64,000 nt of DNA from Salinirubrum litoreum (GTDB lineage: Archaea; Halobacteriota; Halobacteria; Halobacteriales; Haloferacaceae), in the NCBI RefSeq assembly GCF_020567425.1, contig NZ_JAJCVJ010000004.1, forward strand, positions 1-64,000, given 5' to 3'. The translations under genes were made by a program, and so were the position numbers. Numbering within the stretch: position 1 is the first letter of the stretch; each line of letters opens with the position of its first letter. Below are positions 18,901 through 27,350 of the stretch, in pieces. The notes below the pieces were generated by a model. The model did not search any database. It had not been told where the DNA came from and saw only the letters and a list, made by a program, of their open reading frames with translations.

Positions 18901-19706
18901 CGGAGGTCGATCCCGACGACGTCCCGATCACGACGGTCCACCTCAAGCGAAGTCCCGAGGAACTCGACGCGAGTGCGTGGTCACGCCAGCAGTTGCTCTT
19001 CTTGCAGGTCGTCTACAGCGCCTCTCAGTTCCGGTATGGGCCGCCAGGGTACGACCTCCTCACAGACTCGATGCTGCGCCTCCAGGAGTACGTCGGCATC
19101 GAACACGACGACGTCGAGGCACTCCTCGAGGCTGATCTCCTCAGACAGGACACCGATCATCCCCACCGCCTCTACACGGTCACCGCTGACGGTCGTCACG
19201 AGATCGGGGAAGGGCACAGACAGGGACTCGATTTCGGCGATGGCAAGGGCGACCTCGGTGAGTCCACCCAGCACATCCTCGGCGTCGAGGTTGCGAGGCG
19301 GTGGCTTGAACAGACGTACGTCGCAGACGCGGAGTCTGCTGTCACCAGTGTCGAGACCTACTATGAGATCGAGCAGGATCGCCTCGATCTCGTCGGACTC
19401 GACGACGAGAGTGTGATCAGGATCACCGTCGAGGTCGAACGGGTGAACAACGACCTCGCTGAAGCAGCTCCCTCGGATTACGACAAGATGGCCGCGTGTG
19501 ACCCAGATGAGGCGATCTGGGTCGTCATGTCCACGCGTGACGCCTACCGGGTCGTCCACGCACTGAACCACCCCGCAGATGGTGAGCCTCGGATTACGAA
19601 GTCCTACGCGAAGACGACTCCGCCACAGAACTACTCTATCGACGCTCCGGGGATGTCTGCGGTGTTCCCACTCGAATCGCTCCGGAGAGAACTCACCGAT
19701 GAATAG
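15939..19706 (+). CDS. VirD4/TraG-type DNA-transfer coupling ATPase
   Basis: 1255 residues from GTG 15939. An N-terminal domain of about 250 residues is followed by a low-complexity Asp/Thr/Pro linker (about residues 266-312). Walker A (ILGSTGSGKTTSGE) is near 474, Walker B-like VLVILDMGRLNEQ near 690, and NIYIEEASFLAD near 740, the TraG/HerA pattern. A Cys-rich spot (CTTCSNRYD) near 960 may bind zinc. The C-terminal about 300 residues look like a separate helical/nuclease-like domain (IEQDRLDLVGLDDESVI). It probably brings DNA to the secretion channel. The last about 43 codons recur, decayed, at 26588-26705. Confidence 0.85.
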   Translation: MSTTTTPRYRIRPSTDPLDPHTAASGITRLHSALLNAETPLECRLTSGAGKDAEISYTVSAGTDIPLDRLFGRLLPTRYEVTPDEPTETALQPAVSHRLVGGYLQGMGERSQDWQTALTPYAEFTSNRERRETTQNTVTDLRVPLSDVCEALTSSPYPAIVQLLVTPKPDWRRSAEERITRLIELRDTLPQRAFEATIGPFLGDPYEELPQSDARTPSYRRTENDASQKTQTRRVHPDIQERIDAIEARDTRVSFDVECRVVVFLPDEEATTDPDADGDADPRADSDDEATPEATHSPDTTDPDDVNTDPAAATTAGLALCEEVVKSFSPVETKYTWVECKHVGDGTDTPGSKAAGTKLLQAIHERTPYPFRRWFHRFIPRLGARPYRSFVVDRRELGSFLLLDGDAVSPAVHRALNIIDSDRTAVTLPPERVLERYWTEGFPLGTCDSQQTSRHTEPISVPPALQREHMAILGSTGSGKTTSGETGILANHVATDGADIVIAPKGDGFTRQLLMLHYAKHGDLDNVLYFDCAEVVPAIGFFDIRSDLEAGVTRETAINDRIAHYLEIVDLLNTKENTEPAQWASTIIQALIKTGFDPVHGAEAFSHREMQALLRQLELDAPHPPVSTMWATDTYADLYSLKPEIFQGVKDGAKTQIRQPIADSRVAHIFNHVSEPDGPHLDLDALLNQDVLVILDMGRLNEQSSRDLTTVLLSMLWAALQRRVERSRYQEETQPLVNIYIEEASFLADSKLLDQLLSKGRSFDCSLLLSMQFASQAKGKSSKTLDEILSNVKTFLVGPIAKSDDIATVLETDEMEQKQIETRLASLENGGWVLKLPSAFGQSRPRPFFVESLPLPVGHPEGDAPPTPAMRDRFEQAFAALDERTRRTVGVEIAEAEQATGPSRSAHEAQTSDSTETDATETDATDSDSEAASRAAPIDSLLPYTKRLPTCVTYDRDAHAVVCTTCSNRYDPTDEGLSRAIDCCHALAEVDPDDVPITTVHLKRSPEELDASAWSRQQLLFLQVVYSASQFRYGPPGYDLLTDSMLRLQEYVGIEHDDVEALLEADLLRQDTDHPHRLYTVTADGRHEIGEGHRQGLDFGDGKGDLGESTQHILGVEVARRWLEQTYVADAESAVTSVETYYEIEQDRLDLVGLDDESVIRITVEVERVNNDLAEAAPSDYDKMAACDPDEAIWVVMSTRDAYRVVHALNHPADGEPRITKSYAKTTPPQNYSIDAPGMSAVFPLESLRRELTDE

Positions 19707-20251
19707 CTTCGATCTGTCGCTCTCAATGGACCGGTGTTGTCCGTGATTTCGATATGTTCCAACATCGTCAGCAAGGATGATCACGGTGTCTACGGGGACG
19801 AGAGCACCGTTGAACGATTCTCCGCTCGGTGAGCATCGTCTGAGCAGTCCGAAAGAAGCGGGGTGTATGCGGGTTCGATGGCGATGATTGGCCGAGGTGA
19901 GGCGGTGTTTGGGGCTCCCAGCGGTGGAGAGTGACTGAACGCGTATTACCCGAATTCGGACATCTGGGGGCGTATACCTCCTGAATGAGCGATCGGACGT
20001 TCGACGAACAGCTGTGACATATATTTCTGCTTTCTGGGAAATCGAGTAGCATGAAATCTTGAGCATCGGTTTCCGTCTATCGATCACATCTAGTGCTCAT
20101 ACAGGTATGAAGACTGGACGATCTGCGCGTGACCGAATATTGAGGACTGCTAGTACCCTGCGGAACGCCTGCTCACAACCGAATTAGATTCCTCACTACC
20201 TGCGGGTTCGGATTCTCTGTCTTCGTTTTCTTGATCAGCAGATTCTCTGTC

Positions 20252-20340
20252 TCACACACCGCTTCTTTCGGACTCCTCGGCCGATGATGGACTGCCGCTG
20301 ATCGTTCAATACGGTCTCTCGAGGAGACTACGACGCGGAT
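20252..20340 (+). other. Highly conserved non-coding block with long inverted repeat
   Basis: About 90 bases nearly identical to 27250-27340, while surrounding repeat sequence has drifted much more. CTCCTCG (20273-20279) and CGAGGAG (20320-20326) can pair around a 40-base loop. It could be a structured RNA, a transfer origin or a recombination site. No reading frame explains the conservation. Confidence 0.4.
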
Positions 20341-20530
20341 GACCGATATTCCGATGATGGGATTCTCCGACTTGGACGACACACCTGTCCGCAAGATGCA
20401 CTCCATCAGGTGATACAGTATCTGGGGTCGCGAGTCAGGGCTCTGGAACGTGAATCACGTCCAGGAGGCGTACGACCCGGCATTTCTCGATCGGTTCGAG
20501 GTGGCAGTCGAGGAGGCGACCTCAGCGTGA
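20339..20530 (+). pseudogene. Small conserved ORF with in-frame TGA (left copy)
   Basis: A 64-codon frame starts MTDIPMMGFSDLDDTPVRKM and ends DRFEVAVEEATSA. Codon 25 is TGA where the right copy has TGG (Trp). Both copies keep the frame on both sides of this point (GLWNVNHV, YDPAFLDR), so a real small protein existed. It is broken here by a nonsense change. The function is unknown. Confidence 0.6.
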
Positions 20531-20594
20531 ATCACAAAGAGACTTCCTGGAAGCCCTCGGGACTGTGTCCCCGGACGCAGCAGCCGACGTATGT

Positions 20595-21016
20595 TCATGA
20601 CGACTCGCACCGTTCCAATGGGACGACGTTCCTGATGCCGTTCTGGTTGGTCAGCCGTAGTTCGAACACCAGCGAAGGACACGCCGCCAGATTCGACCAC
20701 TGCGTGGTCTGCTTCCAAACGGGAGGCCCCTCTCGATCGTCTTCAGTCGCTATCTGATAGGTGTCGTCGGCATACCCTGTGCTGGTGAACATTCGCCCTA
20801 TACCCGGGTCGATATCCTCGCCGGCGAGCGATTCGACGATGTCACCAGCCTGGTTCGTGACAGTTACTGCGACTGTATGCATGATTTCGTCCTCGTTCGT
20901 GACAATCACCGTGAGTTCGCCGGTTCTGCCTTCCGAGCAATGCAGCCAGCCAGCGTCATGAGAGCCCCAGCTGCCGTGGTTCTAGCAACAGCGCCGAGGA
21001 AGCTGCGCCGGTTCAC
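20595..21016 (-). pseudogene. Tat lipoprotein, frameshifted after the lipobox
   Basis: GTG 21016 overlaps the stop of the CPBP gene upstream. The first 25 codons give a Tat lipoprotein signal (NRRSFLGAVARTTAAGALM, then TLAGC). A five-base insertion (ATTGC after the lipobox TGC, near 20952) shifts the frame to a stop after PANSR. Removing it restores AGCSEGRTGELTVIVTNEDE and an unbroken frame to 20595, about 138 residues. The mature part is beta-rich (TVAVTVTNQAGDIVESL) with two Cys. Either a pseudogene or, less likely, a sequencing error. Confidence 0.7.
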
Positions 21017-21855
21017 GGCTTTATCTCGCCCCCATCGGGTTGAGTGGGTGCATCGGCCAGTATCTCACCGTCAACACCCCTGATGTTACGATCAGTCCAG
21101 AGGAGCCACGTCCCGAGAATGGCGACCCCGAGGACGACGGCGATGTTGACGGGGACGAACACCGCCATCGCCTCGGCGGTGAGGAACGCCGGAAAGGAAT
21201 TCTGGAGGAAGTGCCACCCGACCAGCGGCCACAGTGTCCCCAGTCTGAACGCGACCGCAGCGAGCCCAATCCCGGAGACACCGCTCAACACGCTGACAAG
21301 TAACACTTCACTCAGGGGTACCCCAACCACGAGCTGGGAAAGGTGGGAAGCGCCGAAGAGGAAACTCGCCGCGAGCGCCGCGGGAATTCGGCCCCGCGAC
21401 TCGAAACTCCGGAGGACGACACCCCGGTACAGGAGTTCCTCTGAGACGGCCGCCCCGAGGGCGAACCCGACGACGACAAGTACAATCACACCGGCCGTCG
21501 AAAGGGGCTGTCCATCGAGGATGGTAAACTCCGGGACTGCGAATGGCGCCGGGGTGAGCGCGAGGGTCACTCCCACCGGGACGAGCAACAGTGCGGCCAA
21601 CACGAGGAGATACCGGCGGCCGCCCGACGCTATCGGTGCAGTCAGCCGGACCTTCCGCCACCAGCCCAGCCAGGCAACCAGGCCGACGACGAGCGCGACG
21701 AACAGCCAGTTGAGGACGACACGGATACCGATGACCGAGAGGTCGGGGACAAGTGTCTCGACTATTGGTCGAGCGACCACGCCGAACACAAGCATCGCCG
21801 CTAGAATGCCGACGTACAACTGCACCGGGCGCGATTGGAAATATCTCAGTTGCAT
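21013..21855 (-). CDS. CPBP-family intramembrane metalloprotease 1
   Basis: 280 residues with about eight transmembrane helices. It carries the CPBP (Abi/CAAX-protease-like, Rce1-type) motifs: EExxxR in SEELLYRGVVL, a His in FLFGASHLSQ and a late His/Asn in GWHFLQNSF. Such enzymes cleave prenylated or peptide substrates in the membrane, or serve as bacteriocin self-immunity proteins. It lies seven bases after the second CPBP gene and overlaps the lipoprotein gene, so these three are one operon. The substrate is unknown. Confidence 0.88.
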   Translation of the reverse strand: MQLRYFQSRPVQLYVGILAAMLVFGVVARPIVETLVPDLSVIGIRVVLNWLFVALVVGLVAWLGWWRKVRLTAPIASGGRRYLLVLAALLLVPVGVTLALTPAPFAVPEFTILDGQPLSTAGVIVLVVVGFALGAAVSEELLYRGVVLRSFESRGRIPAALAASFLFGASHLSQLVVGVPLSEVLLVSVLSGVSGIGLAAVAFRLGTLWPLVGWHFLQNSFPAFLTAEAMAVFVPVNIAVVLGVAILGTWLLWTDRNIRGVDGEILADAPTQPDGGEIKP

Positions 21856-21862
21856 CCCTCGA

Positions 21863-22636
21863 TCACGCTCCGAGAGCGGCGACCAGTGCCAGGCTGACGC
21901 TGATCGCGTTGATCAGGCTGTGGATCACGATGACCACGACGAGGTTCTGCGTCCGTTCGTAGATCGCACCGAGGATAACCGAGGCGACGGCGATGCTCAC
22001 AAGGGCGAAGAAGACGCCCAGCGAGAGTAGGTCCGATCCGCCGATCCAGTAGCTCGGAACGTGGCCCAGCGCGAAGCCGATGGAGACGATGGCGATGGCC
22101 GGTACTGGCCCCATCTGTTCGCGGAGGCGACCCTGGACGATTCCCCGGAAGAAGTACTCCTCAATGGGGCCGACGATGAACAGTACGCCAAAGAGCGCAA
22201 ATCCGTACACCAGAACGGGACGGTCGGAGGCTGCAGCGGTAAGGAAGTTCGTTGGTGGTACTGCATTAAGCACCTGCATCCCGATCCCGAGCAGGATTGC
22301 GGCGACAAACGAAATGGCGATACCCGCGACGATCCAACCGCTCTCGTGCAACGTCGGGAGCCATCGCGGCACGTGGACGGTAACCGGTCGGACGCGGTAG
22401 TACGTGACGCCAATCAGGCCGATCGTTATCGTTGCGAGGAGACCACCGCCGATGTACGTAACCGCGAGGTCGCCACCGTACCCGAACTGCGCCTGCACGA
22501 GTTTGAAGCCCTCGACGATGGCCAGCGGCGCAATCGCTGCGGCGAGTAGTAGCCCGAGAGCGACGAGAATCGCCCATCGCGGGCTATCGGTAGTTCGGGG
22601 CTGTACGTCCGGCTGATTGTAAGTTGAAGTCGACAT
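21863..22636 (-). CDS. CPBP-family intramembrane metalloprotease 2
   Basis: 257 residues from ATG 22636. Eight hydrophobic segments. Motifs: EExxxR in GPIEEYFFRGIVQG, then a His in SIGFALGHVPSYWIG, and VIVIHSLINAISV near the C-terminus. An upstream 29-codon extension is rejected because it contains the likely promoter (TCTATATACGG on the plus strand). First gene of the three-gene unit with CPBP 1 and the lipoprotein. The paralogues differ clearly in sequence, so this is not a recent tandem duplication. Confidence 0.87.
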   Translation of the reverse strand: MSTSTYNQPDVQPRTTDSPRWAILVALGLLLAAAIAPLAIVEGFKLVQAQFGYGGDLAVTYIGGGLLATITIGLIGVTYYRVRPVTVHVPRWLPTLHESGWIVAGIAISFVAAILLGIGMQVLNAVPPTNFLTAAASDRPVLVYGFALFGVLFIVGPIEEYFFRGIVQGRLREQMGPVPAIAIVSIGFALGHVPSYWIGGSDLLSLGVFFALVSIAVASVILGAIYERTQNLVVVIVIHSLINAISVSLALVAALGA

Positions 22637-22724
22637 GGTGAACACCGCAACGAAGCACGACGCGTCCGCTTTATTCGGGTCTATATACGGAAGGATAATC
22701 CCTGTAGATGCAGGCCGTATCAAT

Positions 22725-22743
22725 CCGGGTTTTAAATACCCGG
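22725..22743. promoter_or_regulatory. Inverted repeat between CPBP genes 3 and 2
   Basis: CCGGGT-TTTAAAT-ACCCGG is a perfect dyad 33 bases after the stop of CPBP 3 and about 90 bases before CPBP 2. With the AT core it could be an operator over a TATA-like box or a terminator hairpin for the upstream gene. The remaining bases of this gap show nothing else. Confidence 0.4.
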
Positions 22744-22775
22744 CTCTCGGTGACGATCGATCATTGACCGGAGGG

Positions 22776-23669
22776 TCACGACCGGATCAACACCCCCCGC
22801 CTGAACAGGACGATGAACACAGCGATCATGACGAGACCGAGAGCCGCCCCGAGAATCCCTTCGCCAGTGAGGAGTAAGACCTCGCCGGCAACGAACCCCT
22901 GTTCGTTCGCGTAGATGCTTCCCAGAACCCACGGATTGAGGATGTTCCAGACGAGGTGGAGAATGACAACGGGCAGGACACTCCCATTGGAGAGGAAGTA
23001 GCAGTACGCGAACGGGAACGAGACGGCGAACACGGCGACGGCTTGGACGACAGCAACGGTGACGGGGTCACCGACACCGGTCACTGCGGCCGCCCGGTAG
23101 AGGAATGCAGAGTGGAACAGTGCCCAGACGACCCCCACGGCTGCTGTCGCACCCACTCGTCCCCATTTTTCAGTCAGTGCAGGGAGCAGATAACCGCGCC
23201 ACCCTAGCTCCTCGCCGTACATTCTGACGAGCTGTTCGAACAGGACTATCGCCAGGACGGCGAACCCGAACTGTTCGATGACCATGACCACGAAGTTCTG
23301 CGGGCCCGGCTGGTAGACGCCGAGGCCACTCGCGAGGGCGATGGCACCGACGATGCCGATAAACAGGACCGGGTAGAGGAACGCGAATCCGAGCGACGGG
23401 ATGGTCGCACCGCGAATCGAGGACACAATCGCTCTGACAATAGACTGACCCTGGATCCGTCGGAGGGCGAGAACGACGACAGCGGGGGTGAGCATCAGCA
23501 CAGTCGTCGTGTAACCTGGAATCGAATCGGTGACGGTCAGTAGTGCTACCGACCAGCTAACGACCAACGTAATCACCACGAATGCGCCGAGGTACACGTC
23601 CGGCGGCACCTCGAATTTGGGGGCGGCCTGTTCAACAGCCATCCGGGCCCCTCCAGCCAGTGCCATCAT
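22776..23669 (-). CDS. CPBP-family intramembrane metalloprotease 3
   Basis: 297 residues from ATG 23669 (GTG and another ATG are adjacent alternatives). Motifs: EExxxR in YGEELGWRGYLLPAL, a His in WALFHSAFLYRAA and VVILHLVWNILNPW. This is the variant with a bulky insertion before the EE motif (RMYGEELG), typical of archaeal CPBP proteases. Gaps of 139 and 260 bases on its sides suggest its own promoter. Role in the island is unknown. Confidence 0.88.
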   Translation of the reverse strand: MMALAGGARMAVEQAAPKFEVPPDVYLGAFVVITLVVSWSVALLTVTDSIPGYTTTVLMLTPAVVVLALRRIQGQSIVRAIVSSIRGATIPSLGFAFLYPVLFIGIVGAIALASGLGVYQPGPQNFVVMVIEQFGFAVLAIVLFEQLVRMYGEELGWRGYLLPALTEKWGRVGATAAVGVVWALFHSAFLYRAAAVTGVGDPVTVAVVQAVAVFAVSFPFAYCYFLSNGSVLPVVILHLVWNILNPWVLGSIYANEQGFVAGEVLLLTGEGILGAALGLVMIAVFIVLFRRGVLIRS

Positions 23670-23932
23670 CACGTGGCGCGAATTCTAGTCCACCGAGCAA
23701 TACAGGTCGTGAATCGAATTGACTCATAAGGGTCTGATACGGGTCAAAGTTCCAAGATTGCGCTCGCCGTACCTATCCGTGTTTTATGTACGTCTCGAGC
23801 TGGCCCTATCCGAGCAGTAAAAACCTGAACCGGGTCTATCAGGACAAGGTGGCTAACGAGTCGGGCATAGAATGGAGTATTCGACGGTGTTTCCAATTAG
23901 CCTGGGGGGACCCCATCACGGCAGATTGGATT

Positions 23933-24982
23933 CTACTTCTCGGGAGCAAGGCTCCCGTCGTGGCTAACGTCGATATTAGATTCGGCGTGTACGTCATCAA
24001 CGCGGCTGTCGCCACGTATCGCAGCGTTTTCTTCGTCACTTCGGCCTCGAAGGGTGGGAACGAGCAGGTCGGGGTGTATCCGGAGACGCCCCTCGACGAC
24101 GTAGACGTACGCAATGACCCCGACGAGTCCGACAACGCCTGCAACCACACCCAAGAATCCGGCCTCGAAACCAAAGGCCCCGCCAGTCCAACTGGTCGGT
24201 CCCGTCACTTCGAGGGCGAGGATCCGGGCTGGGAGATTGATGCCACTCACGGGCTGGCCGAACAGGACCCCCATCGAGATGTTCCAGCTGGCGTGGAACC
24301 CGATCGCGAGCCCGAGTCGACCAGTTAACACGTAGCTCGCCGCGACGGTAATCGCAATAACTGCGATCACGCCCACAGCGACGAGTGAGGCGCCGGCGTT
24401 CGCCAGGTGAACGATACCGAACACGACGCTGGAGATGATGACGGCAGCGACGACAGCCGGGACCGTCCCATAGTTCGCAAACCCTTCGGCAACGTTCTTC
24501 AGAATGACCCCACGAGCCACGAGTTCTTCGTAGAAGCCGACGACTGCAAAGAGGAGCACTGCACCGAGCAGTCCCAGAATGAATCCTTCCGACCCGGCGA
24601 CGATTGTATCGACCACGACAGCCCACCCGGCGGCTAGCGCGACACCGACAGCGACAGTTTGCGCGATGAGGGCTAGCCCGCCACCAACCACGAGATCACG
24701 CCCCCATGCCGTTCGCTCTCGGAACCCGTAGTCAGTGAGCGATCGCTGATCGATATAGCGAGCAACTACGAGGGCTCCAATGACGGCCCCGAAACCGAGT
24801 CCAAGTGTGGTAAGCACAAGGTAGCCGAACGAGAGTGGTTGCACGACTGACACTGATACGAGGTCAGCGACAATCGTTCCGACGACAGCGAATGTCGTGA
24901 TCACGAAGAACCCGATGAGGAGTCGCACCAATGCGCGTGGCCGCCGCTCGATACTGTTCCAAACGAGGCTTCGAATATTCAT
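23933..24982 (-). CDS. CPBP-family intramembrane metalloprotease 4
   Basis: 349 residues, longest of the four. Eight hydrophobic segments; EExxxR in GFYEELVARGVILKN, a His in VFGIVHLANAGAS and GFHASWNISMGVLFGQ near the end. After the last helix a 55-residue hydrophilic tail (LLVPTLRGRSDEENAAIRG...) extends the usual family length. A TATA-like ACTATAAATAG lies about 45 bases upstream. Next upstream is the Bat-type regulator on the same strand. Confidence 0.88.
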   Translation of the reverse strand: MNIRSLVWNSIERRPRALVRLLIGFFVITTFAVVGTIVADLVSVSVVQPLSFGYLVLTTLGLGFGAVIGALVVARYIDQRSLTDYGFRERTAWGRDLVVGGGLALIAQTVAVGVALAAGWAVVVDTIVAGSEGFILGLLGAVLLFAVVGFYEELVARGVILKNVAEGFANYGTVPAVVAAVIISSVVFGIVHLANAGASLVAVGVIAVIAITVAASYVLTGRLGLAIGFHASWNISMGVLFGQPVSGINLPARILALEVTGPTSWTGGAFGFEAGFLGVVAGVVGLVGVIAYVYVVEGRLRIHPDLLVPTLRGRSDEENAAIRGDSRVDDVHAESNIDVSHDGSLAPEK

Positions 24983-25272
24983 ACGTAATGAATGTTTGGC
25001 AGAGAAAGAATGGCTCCGTCTTATCCATCAGGCTCTATTTATAGTCTGATCCACTCGAACTCCGCGCAACGGTGGGTAGAAATGCCAACTCTTCGCTTTC
25101 ACCAAGTCCTTGAGAAGTCACGACCGCGGGCCCTGCCGATCCTTTCGGTCGGATCGTGTTGGAGCCGAATCCAGCGTCCCGATGCCGTGTTCTTCGAAGT
25201 TATTGAGTTAAGGCCCTAGTCACTTCTCTCGGTTGGCCAGTCAGAATAGAAACGCTGAGTGCCACCGCTACC

Positions 25273-25953
25273 TCAATCTTCTGCGGAGTTATCCTGGCTC
25301 GTCGGCAGAGCCACGCGTAGCGCATCGCCGATGAGCGTGTTCTGCGCTCGGCGAAGCCGGTCGGAGAGGGACTGGGGGGTGATATCGAGTTCTTCAGCGA
25401 CGGCCACCATCGACGTCTCCCTCGGAAGATCGAAGAAACCCATCTGCCACGCTGTTACCAGCGCCTCCTGTTGTTTCGGGGTGAGCCCGAACTGGCTGCC
25501 CGTCTGGGCGTAGGACATCTCGTGGAGACGGACCAGGTCGAACGAGAACCCCCGATCGCGGAGATGGGATGTGAACTTGCCGATTAGTGCATGACCATCG
25601 AATCGAATCCGGAGAACCCACCCGTCCGCCGTACCCATAGCTTTCAGAATCGATGTCCCCTCATTCGTGTACTCTTGGACGAGGGCTTCGACCCGATCTC
25701 CCCATACCGCACGATACATCGTCCCCATCTCGGCGTCGAGAATCTGCTGGAGAGCATCGATCGACTCGTCCGAACTGGCGGCGGCCTCGAAGGCAGTGTT
25801 CGACACTCCCGAGACGATGAAGTACGGGGTCAAGGACTCCATTTCCGAAGCGACAACCCGGTCGATCTGGATGGCAGTCTCCGGCTCGGCCTCGAATGTC
25901 TCGGAGAGTGCGAGGGCTTGCGGAGGGACGCGGAACTCTCCAAAGATGCCCAT
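25273..25953 (-). CDS. Bat-type HTH regulator (HTH_10)
   Basis: 226 residues from ATG 25953. The N-terminal about 155 residues are the sensor-like part common to haloarchaeal bacterio-opsin-activator relatives. The C-terminus LTPKQQEALVTAWQMGFF...TMVAVAEELDITPQSLSDRLRRAQNTLI is the HTH_10 DNA-binding domain (the third residue after PRE is Ser). It is the most upstream gene of the leftward CPBP island and probably regulates it. No PAS or GAF domain is obvious, so the signal is unknown. Confidence 0.88.
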   Translation of the reverse strand: MGIFGEFRVPPQALALSETFEAEPETAIQIDRVVASEMESLTPYFIVSGVSNTAFEAAASSDESIDALQQILDAEMGTMYRAVWGDRVEALVQEYTNEGTSILKAMGTADGWVLRIRFDGHALIGKFTSHLRDRGFSFDLVRLHEMSYAQTGSQFGLTPKQQEALVTAWQMGFFDLPRETSMVAVAEELDITPQSLSDRLRRAQNTLIGDALRVALPTSQDNSAED

Positions 25954-26133
25954 CAAGTCACAGTTTTAACGTGAACTGAATAATTGTTTGGGAGCGGGTC
26001 CATAGTGGCGATTCGATTCGCTGATTGAACGGGTACAGAGGTCACGACGCCGTCTCGGGATTCAAAACCGGAAAGTAGCACAACTACCCGCAGTACTCAG
26101 CGAACACGATTCAAGAAGCTGAAACTGAATATC

Positions 26134-26325
26134 TCACACGGTCTCGAGGGCGTCGTAGATGTCCCGGTTCGCGTCTCGGTCACCCGCCACGACCCGTCGG
26201 ACGAGCTCTCGACGGATGTCTTCCATCACGTCATCGAGCGGGGAGTCAGAGTCAGCTCGGTCCTCGGTTGCCGTACATGGATCGTCACTACGAATGCGGT
26301 TAATCCCTCGGATCCGCCGAGCCAC
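26134..26325 (-). CDS. Small hypothetical protein
   Basis: A 63-residue frame with a GTG start: an N-terminal basic stretch, then an acidic middle and a helical end DIRRELVRRVVAGDRDANRD, IYDALETV. Base composition and the well-ordered C-terminus look coding. It sits between the regulator and the right repeat copy. No family recognised; it may be the remaining end of a longer gene. Confidence 0.4.
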   Translation of the reverse strand: MARRIRGINRIRSDDPCTATEDRADSDSPLDDVMEDIRRELVRRVVAGDRDANRDIYDALETV

Positions 26326-26389
26326 CAGTTTGTAGCTCTATTAATATCTGGTGAACGACCCTTCTCGCATACGGAACAATGCGTTCCGT

Positions 26390-26580
26390 CTACGACCGTT
26401 CGTCTTCGTCTGTCTCCGCCTCATCACCCGACGGCGGCCGCTGTGAGAGCCGATCGAACCGACGCTGTGCGGCCTCCGCTCGTTCTTCGGTCAGTTCAGG
26501 ATCGTAGACCCACTCAGTACACGCACCCTCCTCGACGGTTACGTGGAGAATCGCATCCGGCTCTCGGGCCTCCTCCGAAT
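26390..26580 (-). pseudogene. C-terminal gene fragment at the repeat junction
   Basis: Leftwards from about 26580 an open frame without a start reads SEEAREPDAILHVTVEEG, ACTEWVYDPELTEER, AEAAQRRFDRLSQRPPSGDE and stops at 26390. It looks like the C-terminus of a real acidic haloarchaeal protein. Its upstream part is replaced exactly where the right repeat copy begins, so the duplication or a recombination cut it. Confidence 0.5.
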
Positions 26581-26587
26581 GGTGGGG

Positions 26588-26705
26588 CTCGGATCACGAA
26601 ACCATACGCGAAGACGACTCCCCACAGAACGACTCGATCGATGCTCTGGAGGTGTCTGAGAGGTTCTCACGCGAATCGCTCCGAAAACAACCTCGAGAAG
26701 AATAG
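26588..26705 (+). pseudogene. Decayed copy of the VirD4 C-terminus
   Basis: RITKPYAKTTP, then after a one-base deletion PQNDSIDALEVSERFSRESL, RKQPREE, stop. This matches the last about 40 residues of the VirD4 protein (RITKSYAKTTPPQNYSIDAP...SLRRELTDE). No upstream part of the gene is present. It shows that the repeat began within a VirD4 gene. Confidence 0.75.
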
Positions 26706-27350
26706 CTCTGGGCCGTCGGTCGCAGTGGACAGGGTATGCACGTGTTCTCGGATTTTCCATCACCGTCAGCGAGGGCGATCACGCTGTCTACGGAGACGGG
26801 GGCACGTTTGAAGGGTTCTCCGAGCGGTGAGCATCGCCTGGATCATCCGAAAGGGTGGGTGTACTCGGGGCTGACGGCGACGAGTGCCCGAGGTGAGCCG
26901 GTGCGTTTGGCTTCCCCTGGTGGAGAGTGAGTGATAGCGTATCATCCGAATTCTGGTATCTGGAGGCGTCTCGATGCGGATCGAGAGATCGACTGTTCGA
27001 CGAAGGGACGCGATGTATACTGATGACTTCTGACAGATCGAGTAGCACGAAATCTCGAGCATCGGTTTCCGTCTATCGATTGCATCTGATGCTCACACCG
27101 GTCTGAAGACTGGAATCCCGGCGCGTACGGTATTATTGACAACTGCTAGTGCCCCCACGAGGCGCCTGCTCGTGGCCGAAGTAGATTCTTCTCTCCCTGC
27201 GCCCCGGATTCTCTCTTTCTTCTTTGCTCGAGCAGCAGATTCCCTCGTCACACACACCGCTTCTTTCGGACTCCTCGGACGATGATGGACTGCCGCTGAT
27301 CGTTCAATACGGTCTCTCGAGGAGCCTACAACGCGGATGACTGGGATTTC

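Larger units (their letters stand above)
19578..20530 (+). repeat. Diverged direct repeat, left copy (VirD4 3' end plus flank)
   Basis: From codons near the end of the VirD4 gene through 20530, this stretch aligns base for base, with scattered differences and small gaps, to 26578-28396 minus an inserted element. Between 19707 and 20338 no gene is supported. The best conserved parts are about 20035-20085 and 20252-20340. The two copies bracket the CPBP protease island in the same orientation. Confidence 0.85.

Noticed and set aside
19768-20087. Minus-strand frames in the repeat
   Set aside because: They are not kept in the right copy, where matching frames differ in length and sequence, so selection is not on these proteins.
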